Assembly (NCBI GenBank): GCA_964522665.1
Contig: CAZFVY010000047.1
Span: 1 to 50,682, forward strand
Direction of reading: 5' to 3'
DNA: 50,682 bases
From: CAZFVY01 sp964522665
GTDB taxonomy: Bacteria > Verrucomicrobiota > Verrucomicrobiia > Limisphaerales > CAZFVY01
The notes under the pieces are model-generated. The model made no database searches, was not told where the DNA came from, and saw only the letters and a program-made list of their open reading frames with translations. Shown here piece after piece: positions 24,966 through 34,898 of the stretch (position 1 is its first letter; each line of letters opens with the position of its first letter). The position numbers were made by a program, and so were the translations under genes.

Positions 24966-27900
24966 ATGAATTCATATTTTTGCGGCGCCGACCCCGCGCG
25001 CGGGCAATCCCGCAATCAAGGCGTGCTGGCCGTTCTGCTCGTTCTGCTCCTCGCGCTGGCGCCCGCCAGTCTGCGCGCGGCCACGATCCTCGATGACAGC
25101 TTTTCGCCCGACCTGGAAAGCGCCAACCGCCCGGCCGTCGTTTACAGCGCGGCGACGCAAAGTGACGGCAAAATCCTCGTGGCCGGCCACTTCAGTTCGG
25201 TCAACGGCGCCGCGCGCATCCATCTGGCGCGGCTGAACGCCGACGGTACGCTCGACACCTCGTTCGACGCGGGTCCGATCAAGTATTTCATTTCCTTCGT
25301 CGGCGAATCGCCCGACGCGACGGTCTATGGCGTGGCGCCACAAACTAATGGGACGGTGATCATCGGCGGTTATTTCAACAGTTTCAACGGCGTTACGCGT
25401 AACAACCTCGCCCGGCTCAAGAGTGACGGCAGCCTCGACACCACCTACCAGGCGAACGTCAATTACACGATTTATTCGATGGCGAGTCAGAAGGACGGAA
25501 AGCTCTTGATCGCCGGCGCGTTTACTGGGGTCAACGGACGGAGCGCTCAAGGATTGGCCCGCTTGAACGCGGACGGCACGGTCGATGCGACCTTTGTTTT
25601 CCCCGGGACGTTTGGGGTGATTCATTCGGTGACCGTCCTGACGGATGGCCGCATTCTGATCGCGGGCGGATTCACGACCATCGGAAACGACTCCACGAAA
25701 CCACTCGTGGCGCGGCTGAACGCCGACGGCACGGTGGATTCGACCTTCACTCCCGGTTTCGCGAACATCGATTTTAACGTCTCGGCCGGGGTCTATTCGG
25801 CGGCGGCGCAGGCCGACGGCAAAGTTATCTTCGGCGGCGCCCTGGCCACAACCAATTCCTTAAACATTGGGCTGGGGCGATTGAATGCCGACGGCTCGTT
25901 GGACAACGCGTTCACCGCGACCGTTGATACGCCGGTCCACACCGTGGCGCTCCAGTCGGACGGGAAGGCGCTGATCGGCGGGGAATTCACGAACGTTAAC
26001 GGCGTCGCACGCCTGCATTTGGCGCGGCTCAACGCGGACGGTTCGCTCGACTCGGCGTTTCTTCCTGGCGCCACCGGTTCGGATGACACGGTGGAAGCGA
26101 TCGTGGTCGGCGCGGCGGGGACGGCGTTGGTCGGCGGAGAATTTGCCCAGGTCAACGCCAAGGCGCACGGCCGCCTGGCTCGGCTCATTTCGGACGGCCC
26201 GGTGGGCGGGTTGACGTTGACGATCAGTCCGACGCTCATCACGAACGATTATCAGGGCAAGGTCACGCTTAAGATCGCGGGACTGGCGCCGGGCCAATCC
26301 GCGCAAATCGACACCTATCTCGATGAGAACGGCGACGGCATCATCGCGCCGGACGAACCGCTGGCGCAGAGTTGGACGGTGACCGATGGAGTGCTGCCGT
26401 TTATCGGCGGCGCGCGTAATTTGAATGTCCCCGGTGATGAAGACGGCGCGACCAATGGCGCGATTCAGGCGACGCTCGATTTTTCGCGGCGCACCGAGCT
26501 CGACGGTTTGGCCAGCGGTTATATTTTCAAGGTCTCGAGTCCGACCGGTTCGTTGGCGGCCGCGACGGCGCCGTTCACGGTCGTGCAAAAACGCTCTGGC
26601 CAGGGGATCGTCGGGGTCGTCTCGGATTCGTCTTCGAGCGAATCGACGCCCGGCGCCCTGGTTCTGCTGACGAGTCAGGGGAGTCCGGGGTTGAATGTGA
26701 TCAACAGCTCGTACTCCGATGACTTGGGACAATTCGCGCTTTTCAGTCCGGCGAGCACGAACTCGCTGGTGGCGTTGCGCCCCGGATATGTCAGCGGTTC
26801 CGGTGGGCCGCAGGAATTCCAAACGGTGACCGTTTCGCCGCACCAAAGCTTGACCGCGAATCTTTCGCTGACGCCCGGCGTGACCACGATCTCCGGGACC
26901 GCGGTGGATCAAACTACCGGCGCTCCGGTTCCGGGGGTGCTCGTGTTGGGCGAAGGCGTCTCCCCGGATGGCAAGGGCCTGGTCTCGCTGGGCGGCACGG
27001 ATACGAATGGAAACCTGGTCGTTTCGACGACCCCGGGAACGTGGTCTTTGTCACTTTTGCCGAAGACGCTTGCGCGGATGGGCTACCTGGCGCCCACCAC
27101 GGTGAAATCGATCAACACGACGACCGGCAGCGTGAGCGGCTTCACGTTGCAATTGCCGCGCGCGACCGCGCTCGTGAACGGACAATTGACGACCGCGGAC
27201 GGTCAGCCTCTGGCGGGCGTCACCGTCACCGGGAACAGCGTGGACGGCGCCTACACGACCCAAACGCTGACCGACACAAACGGGAATTACGCGCTGGGCA
27301 TCGGCGCCGGCGATTGGATTACGTCGTATCAGTCAGACCCGTACTACGGCGCGTACTACAACCCCCAAAGCGTGTTCGTGCGAACGGCGGCGGGCCAGAC
27401 CACGCAGCGCAATTTAACGATGACGCCGGTCTCTTCCGGGGGGTTGACGATTAGCGGCTTTTCACCCACGAACGGCGCGCCGGGCGACACCGTGACCATC
27501 AGCGGCGTGGGCTTCGCCGCGGCGACCGGCGTGCAGTTGGCCGGCCTGAACAGCGGCTTCACGGCCCTGTCTGACACGCTGATCAGCGCCACCGTTCCGA
27601 GCGGCGCCACGAGCGGACCCTGGAGCGTGATCTCGTCGAACGCCATCGTGACCAGCTCGGCCTCATTTTCGGTCACACCCCCGCGGCCTCCGGTCATCGG
27701 TCTTCAACCGGCGAGCCAGACGGTCGCGGCCGGGTTGTCGGCTAACTTTACCGTGGCGGCGACTGGCACGCCGCCGTTGAGCTACCAATGGCGGTTCAAC
27801 GGCGCTGATATTCCCGGGGCGACGAACGCGGTGTTGACGTTGAACAATTTAGCGCTGACCGATGCGGGCGCTTACTCGGTCGGCGTTAGCAACTCGGGCG

Positions 27901-30900
27901 GCACGACCCCGAGCGTCCTCGCAATTCTAACGGTAAAGAATAACTCTGGTCCCAGTTCGGCGCCGACGTTTAGCAATGTCGCCAAGGCGGGCGGTGGCGG
28001 CAACGATTTCGGCGCCGCGCTTGCGCTGGGCGCCAATGGAGTCCGCGTCATCGCGGGCGTTTTTGAGGGCACTGCGGCGTTCGGGACCAACGTCCTGACC
28101 AGCCACGGTGGACAGGACATTTTCGTCGCCAAGCTCGACGGTCTCGGCAACTACCTTTGGGCCAAGTCGGCGGGCGGCGCGGGCAATGACCAGGGCCGAG
28201 GTATCGCGGTGGATGCCCTCGGCAACTGTTATGTGGCCGGCTACTTTACAAACACGGCCACTTTTGGCGGCACGACGCTCGTGAGCCGGGGCGGCTACGA
28301 TGCGTTTTTGATGAAGCTGGACAGCTCGGGCAACCTGGTCTGGGTCAAACAGCTTGGAGGCAGCGGCGACGACATGGGCGCGGGCGTTGGCTTGGACGCG
28401 TCGGGAAATTCTTATGTTACTGGCAGTTTTAGCGGAACCGCCAGCTTCGGGGACTACGTCCTCACGAGCGCCGGACTGACCGATCTGTTCCTGGTCAAGT
28501 TGGACGGCGCCGGCAACGTGATTTGGGCGCACGGAGGAGGCGGGCCGGGCGCGGACGCGGGCACGACGCTGGCGGTGGATTCGGTCGGGTTTAGCTATGT
28601 AGTGGGACGGTTTTCCGGAACGGCCAGTTTCGGTTCCTTCAGCGTGAATAGCGGCGGCGGCGTGGATGGATTTGTGGCAAAATTCGACTCCGCCGGGAAC
28701 CCGCAGTGGGTGCGCCGGGTCGGGGGGCCGCTCGACGACGCCGCCAGCGGGGTCGCGTTGGATAGCGCGGGCAATAGCTACATCGTCGGCCAGTTCTCCG
28801 GCGTCGCGACGTTTGGAACCTTGAACGCGACGAGCGCCGGCGCTTCGGATATCTTCGTCGCGAAATACGATAATGTCGGCGACGCGCTCTGGGTCAGCGT
28901 CGCGGGAGGGGCGGGGCCGGACGCGGGGCTCGCGGTGGCCGCGAACGCGGCGGGGGATGTCTTCGTGACCGGATCATTCTCCGGCGCCGCCACGTTTGGC
29001 GCGCTTAATTTTGCCAGCGCCGGCGGGACTGACCTCTTCGTGGCGCAATACAACACCAGCGGCTCGCTTCTGTGGGCCAAGCGCGCGGGCGGCGCCGGCG
29101 CCGACGCGGCGAACGCGATCGCGGTCGATACGCGCGGAGCGCTGCACTTGACGGGACAATTCTCAGGGGCCGCGTCATTTGATAATTTCGAGGTCTCCGC
29201 CGCGAGCGGCAGTGACGCCTTCGTCGCGATCCTCTCGACCCAAAGCACAAGCGCCGCGCCACCGGTGATTACGGCTCAACCACTGTCTCAAACTGTGACC
29301 GTCGGGGACGACGCCGTTTTCAGCGTCAACGCCAGCGGCTCCTCCCCATTCACCTACCAGTGGAGCTTCAACGGCGCCGATTTGCCCGGCGCGACCAACG
29401 CGCTCTTATCCCTGACGCGGGTCAACGTCGGCGCCGCCGGAGCCTACTCGGTGGCGATTGCCAATTCGGTCGGATCGGTGGTAAGCGGTCCCGCCACCTT
29501 GACGGTCAATAATCCGACGGGTGGCGTCTCGCCGACCTTCGGCGGTGTGGTTAAAGTCGGCGGGACCGGCGCGAACACGAGCAACGCCATCGCGGTGGAC
29601 GCCAACGGCAACCGCTATGTAACCGGTTTATTCCAGGGGGTCGCCACCTTCGGTTCAACCACCCTGACCAGCCGGGGCGCGAACGACATCTACATCTCGA
29701 AGCTTGATCCCGCCGGGAACTACGTTTGGGCGACCCAGGCCGGCGGAACCGGCGATGACGAGGGAGTCGGCGTCGCGGTGGATAACGCGGGCAACACCTA
29801 TGTGACCGGTTCCTTCGCGAATACGGCGACCTTCGGCCCCACCACCCTGACCAGCCGGGGCGGCTCCGACGCCTTCATCGCCAAATACGACCCCAGTGGC
29901 AATGTGATCTGGGCGCAGCAAGCCGGCGGCGCCGCCAACGATTTCGGCAACGCCGTCGCGGTGGATAGCGTCGGCAACGCTTACGTCACCGGAAACTTTG
30001 GCGGCACGGGCGCGTTTGGCGTGACGAACCTCGTCAGCGCCGGCGGGTCGGACGCGTACGTGGCCAAGTTCGATTCCAGCGGCAACGTCGTCTGGGCGCA
30101 GTCGGCCGGCGGCCCCGGCAACGACTCGGGTCTGGCGATCGCCGTGGGCGGCGGGGGTAACAGCTACGTCGCCGGCCGCTTTTCCGGCACGGCGTCCATC
30201 GGTGGGACCAATGTCACCAGCGCCGGCGGGTTCGACGTGTTCGTAAGCCAGCTCGACCCTAATGGAATGGCGCAGTGGGTGAAACAATTGGGCGGGACCA
30301 ACGACGAGAATGTCTGGTCCATCGCCGCGGATTCGGCGGGTAACAGTTACGTGGCCGGTGATTTTTCCGGCTCCGCCACGATTGGATCAACGAACCTCAG
30401 CAGCAAAGGCGGCACGGACGGCTACCTCGTCAAGTACGACCGCGCCGGGAACCCGGTTTTCACCACGCAAGTGGGCGGCGCCGGAACCGATTCCGCCTAC
30501 AACGTCGCCGTGGACGGGGCGGGCAACAGCTATCTGACCGGCACGTTCTCCGGCACGACCACCGTCGGCAACACGACGCTCACCAGCGCCGGAGGTCAGG
30601 ACGCCTACGTCGCGCAATACGACCGCGCCGGCAACGTTCAGTGGGTCAAACAGGCCGGCGGAACCTCTGACGACGCCGGGACCGGGATCGCCGTCGATCC
30701 TTCCGGCAACGTCGATGTCACCGGACAATTCTCCGGCACGAGCCAGTTCGGCGGCACGTCGCTGACCGCCGGCGGACCCGCCGCCACGTTTGTTGCCTCG
30801 CTGCCGACCTCGAGCGCCGTTCCGGCCGCGCCCGTCATCACTTCGCAACCGCAAGATATGACCGTGACCGCCGGCGATCCGGTCACCTTCAGCGTGATGG

Positions 30901-31850
30901 CCAGCGGCTCGCCGCCGCCGGCTTACCAATGGTCATTCAACGGGGTAAAACTCTCCGGGGCGACGAATGCCACGCTTACTTTTAACAATGTCTCGCTCAG
31001 CAGCGCCGGAGCTTACTCAGTCACCGCCAGCAATTCGCTCGGGTCTGTCATCAGCTCGAACGCGAACCTGACCGTTCACGTGCCCGTGCCGCCCCCGGGA
31101 ATCATCAACTTCACCCCGGCGAGCGGCGCCCCGGGAACGCAGGTCACCATCGCCGGCTCGAACCTATCCGGCGCTTCCGCTGTCAACTTCAACGGCGTCA
31201 GCGCGCCGTTCATCGTCAACTCCAACGGGAAGATCACGACCGTCGTTCCGGTCGGCGCGACCACCGGGACCGCCTCGGTCACGACCCCGGGCGGGACCGC
31301 CACCAGCGCGGCGGGCTTCACCGTCCTGAGTTCCGCCAATCCGCCTCCGAGCGTCGTCTTCAACACCCCGACCAATACGCAGACGTTTTCCCCGCCCGCG
31401 AACATCGTCGTCATGGCCACCGCCAGTTCGCCAAACGGCAACATTGCCCACATGGATTATTATGCGAACGGCGCGCCGCTCACGAGCCTGCCGACCCTGG
31501 AGGTTCCCATCATCTGGACCTCGTTTACCTGGAGCAACGTCCTGAGCGGGACCTATTCCCTCGCCGTGATCGCAACGGATGACAGCGGCGCCAAAGCCAT
31601 CGGCGGCCCCTTGCAAATCCAAGTCCTCAGCTCGCCGTTGCGCCTGCAAATCGCGAAATCCGGGACCAACGCCGCGCTCAGTTGGACCACCAACGCCGTC
31701 GGCTACCTCCTGGAATCGACCCCCAGCCTGACCCCGCCCATCACCTGGATCGCCCTTACCAACCAACCCATCACCACCGGGACCGTTTTCCGCGCCGAAG
31801 TCGCGATCCCGGGAGCGGGCCGGGTCTATCGGTTGCGACGGGGACCGTAA
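24966..31850 (+). CDS. Giant secreted multi-propeller / Ig-domain protein
   Basis: A 2294-residue exported protein. The ATG at 24966 gives a signal peptide (GVLAVLLVLLLALAPASLRA) that the longer frame lacks. In order: seven delta-60 repeats (about 38-411, ADGTLDTSF type); a beta-rich stretch; two or three carboxypeptidase-regulatory-like modules (545-820); an IPT/TIG module (about 826-905); Ig (908-990); seven SBBP-type repeats of about 61 residues (998-1430); Ig (1432-1515); seven more SBBP repeats (1523-1950); Ig (1953-2035); IPT/TIG (2041-2120); an Ig-like module (2126-2225); and a C-terminal domain ending in GRVYRLRR. There is no PEP-CTERM, LPXTG or transmembrane anchor. It is probably a surface or extracellular adhesin/scaffold; no catalytic motif is seen. 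Confidence 0.9.
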   Translation: MNSYFCGADPARGQSRNQGVLAVLLVLLLALAPASLRAATILDDSFSPDLESANRPAVVYSAATQSDGKILVAGHFSSVNGAARIHLARLNADGTLDTSFDAGPIKYFISFVGESPDATVYGVAPQTNGTVIIGGYFNSFNGVTRNNLARLKSDGSLDTTYQANVNYTIYSMASQKDGKLLIAGAFTGVNGRSAQGLARLNADGTVDATFVFPGTFGVIHSVTVLTDGRILIAGGFTTIGNDSTKPLVARLNADGTVDSTFTPGFANIDFNVSAGVYSAAAQADGKVIFGGALATTNSLNIGLGRLNADGSLDNAFTATVDTPVHTVALQSDGKALIGGEFTNVNGVARLHLARLNADGSLDSAFLPGATGSDDTVEAIVVGAAGTALVGGEFAQVNAKAHGRLARLISDGPVGGLTLTISPTLITNDYQGKVTLKIAGLAPGQSAQIDTYLDENGDGIIAPDEPLAQSWTVTDGVLPFIGGARNLNVPGDEDGATNGAIQATLDFSRRTELDGLASGYIFKVSSPTGSLAAATAPFTVVQKRSGQGIVGVVSDSSSSESTPGALVLLTSQGSPGLNVINSSYSDDLGQFALFSPASTNSLVALRPGYVSGSGGPQEFQTVTVSPHQSLTANLSLTPGVTTISGTAVDQTTGAPVPGVLVLGEGVSPDGKGLVSLGGTDTNGNLVVSTTPGTWSLSLLPKTLARMGYLAPTTVKSINTTTGSVSGFTLQLPRATALVNGQLTTADGQPLAGVTVTGNSVDGAYTTQTLTDTNGNYALGIGAGDWITSYQSDPYYGAYYNPQSVFVRTAAGQTTQRNLTMTPVSSGGLTISGFSPTNGAPGDTVTISGVGFAAATGVQLAGLNSGFTALSDTLISATVPSGATSGPWSVISSNAIVTSSASFSVTPPRPPVIGLQPASQTVAAGLSANFTVAATGTPPLSYQWRFNGADIPGATNAVLTLNNLALTDAGAYSVGVSNSGGTTPSVLAILTVKNNSGPSSAPTFSNVAKAGGGGNDFGAALALGANGVRVIAGVFEGTAAFGTNVLTSHGGQDIFVAKLDGLGNYLWAKSAGGAGNDQGRGIAVDALGNCYVAGYFTNTATFGGTTLVSRGGYDAFLMKLDSSGNLVWVKQLGGSGDDMGAGVGLDASGNSYVTGSFSGTASFGDYVLTSAGLTDLFLVKLDGAGNVIWAHGGGGPGADAGTTLAVDSVGFSYVVGRFSGTASFGSFSVNSGGGVDGFVAKFDSAGNPQWVRRVGGPLDDAASGVALDSAGNSYIVGQFSGVATFGTLNATSAGASDIFVAKYDNVGDALWVSVAGGAGPDAGLAVAANAAGDVFVTGSFSGAATFGALNFASAGGTDLFVAQYNTSGSLLWAKRAGGAGADAANAIAVDTRGALHLTGQFSGAASFDNFEVSAASGSDAFVAILSTQSTSAAPPVITAQPLSQTVTVGDDAVFSVNASGSSPFTYQWSFNGADLPGATNALLSLTRVNVGAAGAYSVAIANSVGSVVSGPATLTVNNPTGGVSPTFGGVVKVGGTGANTSNAIAVDANGNRYVTGLFQGVATFGSTTLTSRGANDIYISKLDPAGNYVWATQAGGTGDDEGVGVAVDNAGNTYVTGSFANTATFGPTTLTSRGGSDAFIAKYDPSGNVIWAQQAGGAANDFGNAVAVDSVGNAYVTGNFGGTGAFGVTNLVSAGGSDAYVAKFDSSGNVVWAQSAGGPGNDSGLAIAVGGGGNSYVAGRFSGTASIGGTNVTSAGGFDVFVSQLDPNGMAQWVKQLGGTNDENVWSIAADSAGNSYVAGDFSGSATIGSTNLSSKGGTDGYLVKYDRAGNPVFTTQVGGAGTDSAYNVAVDGAGNSYLTGTFSGTTTVGNTTLTSAGGQDAYVAQYDRAGNVQWVKQAGGTSDDAGTGIAVDPSGNVDVTGQFSGTSQFGGTSLTAGGPAATFVASLPTSSAVPAAPVITSQPQDMTVTAGDPVTFSVMASGSPPPAYQWSFNGVKLSGATNATLTFNNVSLSSAGAYSVTASNSLGSVISSNANLTVHVPVPPPGIINFTPASGAPGTQVTIAGSNLSGASAVNFNGVSAPFIVNSNGKITTVVPVGATTGTASVTTPGGTATSAAGFTVLSSANPPPSVVFNTPTNTQTFSPPANIVVMATASSPNGNIAHMDYYANGAPLTSLPTLEVPIIWTSFTWSNVLSGTYSLAVIATDDSGAKAIGGPLQIQVLSSPLRLQIAKSGTNAALSWTTNAVGYLLESTPSLTPPITWIALTNQPITTGTVFRAEVAIPGAGRVYRLRRGP

Positions 31851-31869
31851 ACCCGCAAGCTCCCGCCTG

Positions 31870-32334
31870 ATGAGCAGCGGCGTTTCCAAAAGAGGATTCA
31901 CGTTTGCGGCGGTGACGCTCGTGCTGGTCGTGGTAGCGGCGTTCCTGGCCTGGACGCCGCTGCGGATTCTCTATCACCGAAATATGGTCCTCGACTCGCG
32001 CTCCTGGTATCAGGAGCCGCGCACGTTGCGCGGGCGCTTCACGCCGCGGTGGCTTCGCTGGCGCCTGGCGGGGCGACCGGACCCAGGTCAACAAATGCAA
32101 CTCGGGAGAGCGCATGAGGACGCCTTGGTCGCCATGGGATATTTTGAACGGCGCACGTACCTCTACGCCGGCAATGATCCTCACGGCATCGTGGATGCGG
32201 TCCGTCATGCGCCACTCAAGGATCCCCTGTACTTCTTTTCCTTCAGCCCGACCGGGACGGTCGAAATACTCGCGCAAAGAGACGACTTTATTTCAATCGA
32301 CAAAATTGTGCGGGCGAACGGGGGCCGCAGGTGA
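31870..32334 (+). CDS. Hypothetical membrane-anchored protein
   Basis: A 154-residue protein with one N-terminal transmembrane helix (about 10-30, GFTFAAVTLVLVVVAAFLAW) and a soluble remainder. The segment AHEDALVAMGYFERRTYLY and a later YFFSFSPTGTVEILAQRDD suggest a compact alpha/beta domain that I cannot name. It starts 19 bp after the giant gene and may be co-transcribed with it. Confidence 0.6.
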   Translation: MSSGVSKRGFTFAAVTLVLVVVAAFLAWTPLRILYHRNMVLDSRSWYQEPRTLRGRFTPRWLRWRLAGRPDPGQQMQLGRAHEDALVAMGYFERRTYLYAGNDPHGIVDAVRHAPLKDPLYFFSFSPTGTVEILAQRDDFISIDKIVRANGGRR

Positions 32335-32480
32335 AGCGCGATCCGGTCTGTATGCCGAAAGAAAGCGCCAACGAACGGGCAATCAGAAAGTTCATTAAGC
32401 AATTCATCCGCGACCGGTCCAAACTTTACAAGGCGGGGATGCGCGGACACGACGCCTTTCAAAATCGTTATTTTCCGTCG

Positions 32481-33701
32481 TTACTTCTGAAAAAACGCCG
32501 CGTGGACGGCGCGCATGGCGGGTTCGCCCTTGGCGAGGTCGATGACGACCGAGATTTTGATCTCGCTCGTCGAGATCATGTCGATGTTCACCCCTTCGCG
32601 GGCGAGGGTCTCGAACATCTTGGCCGCGACGCCCGAGTGGCTGCGCATGCCCACGCCGACAATGGAAAGTTTGCCGATCTTTTCATTCGCGATCGCCTCC
32701 CGGAAACCGATTTCCGGTTGCAGGCCGTCGATGACTTTCCGGGCTTTGAGCAAGTCCGGTTTGTCCACGGTGAACGAGAGGTCGGTCGAGGGCGAGCCGG
32801 CGCCGTGGCTGACGTTCTGGACGATCATATCGACGTTGATGGTGGCTTCGCCAAGCGACTTGAAGATGCGGGCGGCGACGCCGGGGCGGTCCGGGACGGA
32901 GACCAAGGTGATCTTGGCCTGATTTTTGTCCAGCGAGACGCCGCGGATGACGACGTCCTCCATGTTTTGAGTTTCTTCTTTCACAATCGTTCCTGGGTTG
33001 TCATTGAGACTGGAGCGGACTTCGAAGAGCACGCCGAATTTCTTGGCGAATTCGACCGAGCGCGACTGCATGACTTTGGCGCCGGCGCTGGCGAGTTCGA
33101 GCATTTCGTCGTAGGAGATTTCGGCCAATTTGCGCGCGTCGGGGACGATGCGCGGGTCGGCGGTGTAAACGCCATCGACGTCCGTATAAATCTGGCAAAG
33201 GTCGGCCTTCAACGCGGCCGCGAGCGCGATCGCGGTCAGGTCGGAACCGCCGCGCCCGAGGGTGGTGATCTGGCCTTCTTGAGTCTGGCCCTGGAAGCCG
33301 GCGACGATCACGACGTTGCCGGCGTTCAGGAGCGCGTGGACTTTTTTGGGCGTGATGTTCTGAATCTTGGCTTTGGTGTGGACGCCGTCGGTGACGATGC
33401 CCGCCTGGGCGCCCGTGAGTGATTCCGCGGGAATGTTCTGGGCATGGAGCGCCATCGCGGTCAGGGCAATCGTGGTTTGCTCACCGGTGGCCAGGAGCAT
33501 GTCCATCTCCCGTTCGCTCGGCAGCGGCATGATTTCTTTGGCCAGTTTGATCAAACCGTCCGTGACGCCGCTCATCGCCGAAACGACCACGACGACTTGG
33601 TCTCCTTGCGCCCGGTAACGGGCGACGCGCGACGCGACGTTTTTGATCCGGTCGGTGTTGCCGACCGAAGTGCCGCCAAATTTTTGAACGATAAGGGCCA
33701 T
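32481..33701 (-). CDS. lysC: Aspartate kinase
   Basis: Phosphorylates aspartate, the entry step to lysine, threonine and methionine. The 406-residue enzyme has the N-terminal kinase motif QKFGGTSVGN (Lys7 to Ser12), the aspartate-binding TLGRGGSDLTA, and two C-terminal ACT domains (from about 265), the second with VGVGMRSHSGVAAKMF. The ATG at 33701 was chosen because it is preceded at a good distance by AAAGAAAGGAATTGGG; a start 8 codons upstream is open but lacks this. It is last in the order hom-thrC-lysC, 75 bp after thrC. Feedback regulation through the ACT domains is expected. Confidence 0.96.
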   Translation of the reverse strand: MALIVQKFGGTSVGNTDRIKNVASRVARYRAQGDQVVVVVSAMSGVTDGLIKLAKEIMPLPSEREMDMLLATGEQTTIALTAMALHAQNIPAESLTGAQAGIVTDGVHTKAKIQNITPKKVHALLNAGNVVIVAGFQGQTQEGQITTLGRGGSDLTAIALAAALKADLCQIYTDVDGVYTADPRIVPDARKLAEISYDEMLELASAGAKVMQSRSVEFAKKFGVLFEVRSSLNDNPGTIVKEETQNMEDVVIRGVSLDKNQAKITLVSVPDRPGVAARIFKSLGEATINVDMIVQNVSHGAGSPSTDLSFTVDKPDLLKARKVIDGLQPEIGFREAIANEKIGKLSIVGVGMRSHSGVAAKMFETLAREGVNIDMISTSEIKISVVIDLAKGEPAMRAVHAAFFQK

Positions 33702-33776
33702 CCCAATTCCTTTCTTTAATTCCAACCTGCCATTAACCGTGAACGAAGGATGGCCGGGGAACGGTTTCGCCTAGCC

Positions 33777-34898
33777 TCACAAGCCCATCACCTTCATGAC
33801 CGCTTCTTTTTCCGGCGGCACGACGATCGGTTGGAAGCCCGCGTTTTTGATCGCCGTATCCGGGTCTTTCAGACCGTGCCCGGTGCTCGTGGCGGTGATG
33901 ACGCTGCCGGCCGGAATCATGCCCGCGCGCGCGCATTTGATGAGACCGGCCAGCGGCGCGGCGGAGGCTGGCTCGAGGAAAATGCCGTCGGTGCGCGCGA
34001 TTAGTTTGTACGCCGCGATGATTTCATCGTCGGTCACTTTGTCGATGTAACCTTGCGACTCATTCAGCGCGGTCGTCGCGCCGTGCCAACTGGCCGGGTT
34101 GCCGATTTTGATCGCGCTGGCAATCGTCATCGGGTGTTCGATCGGGTGGCCATCGACGATCGGCGCGGCGCCGGCGGCCTGGAAGCCGAACATGCGCGGT
34201 AAACGATCCGCTTTGCCCGCCGCGTAATACTCGGTATAGCCCTTCCAATAAGCGGTGATGTTGCCGGCGTTCCCGACCGGCAAGAAATGGAAATCGGGCG
34301 CCCGGCCAAGCTGATCGCAAATCTCGAACGCGGCCGTCTTCTGTCCCTCGATGCGCACGGGATTGACGCTGTTGACCACTTCGACCAAGCCCGTTTCGCC
34401 CAGTTCGCGCACGATCCGCAACGCGTCATCGAAATTACCCTCCACTGAGATCGTGGTCGCGCCGTACATGAGCGCCTGCGCCATTTTGCCGAGCGCGATC
34501 GCGCCCGCCGGCAGCAGCACCACGCACTTAAGCTTGGCGCGGGCGGCGTAGGCGGCCGCCGAGGCCGACGTATTGCCGGTGCTGGCGCAAATGACGACTT
34601 TGGCGCCGCGCTCCTTGGCCTTGGAGACCGCCAGCGTCATGCCGCGGTCTTTGAAAGAACAGGTCGGGTTAAGCGCCTCGTATTTGAGCCACAACTGGAA
34701 ATTGCCGCCGACCGCCTCGACGAAATTGTCCACCCGGATCAACGGCGTATTGCCTTCATTCAGGCTGATCACCGGCGTGGCGTCGGTCACCGGCAGGTAC
34801 CGCCGGTACGCGTCGATCACGCCGTGCCAGGCGGAAATGGCGACCGCGGGGGCGGGCGGACGTTTCGTGTTGGCGCCAGTCACAATCGGTAAAATCAT
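33777..34898 (-). CDS. thrC: Threonine synthase
   Basis: Converts O-phosphohomoserine to threonine with pyridoxal phosphate. The 373-residue protein belongs to the fold type II PLP enzymes: EGNTPLIRV near residue 48, PTCSFKDRGM with the PLP lysine Lys83, ASTGNTSASAAAYAARA and the glycine loop LPVGNAGNITAYW. Length and the short N-terminus match the class found in Gram-positives and many environmental phyla, not the longer E. coli form. Its ATG overlaps the hom stop (ATGA), showing tight coupling. Confidence 0.96.
   Translation of the reverse strand: MILPIVTGANTKRPPAPAVAISAWHGVIDAYRRYLPVTDATPVISLNEGNTPLIRVDNFVEAVGGNFQLWLKYEALNPTCSFKDRGMTLAVSKAKERGAKVVICASTGNTSASAAAYAARAKLKCVVLLPAGAIALGKMAQALMYGATTISVEGNFDDALRIVRELGETGLVEVVNSVNPVRIEGQKTAAFEICDQLGRAPDFHFLPVGNAGNITAYWKGYTEYYAAGKADRLPRMFGFQAAGAAPIVDGHPIEHPMTIASAIKIGNPASWHGATTALNESQGYIDKVTDDEIIAAYKLIARTDGIFLEPASAAPLAGLIKCARAGMIPAGSVITATSTGHGLKDPDTAIKNAGFQPIVVPPEKEAVMKVMGL

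Noticed and set aside
27960..30800. CRISPR-like or tandem DNA repeat array
   Set aside because: The periodicity is about 183 bp, lies within one open frame and reflects 61-residue protein repeats with diverged codons. There are no identical direct repeats with spacers.
32331..33422. 363-codon plus-strand frame opposite lysC
   Set aside because: Antisense shadow of aspartate kinase. The first 50 codons lie outside lysC but show no signal of coding on their own.
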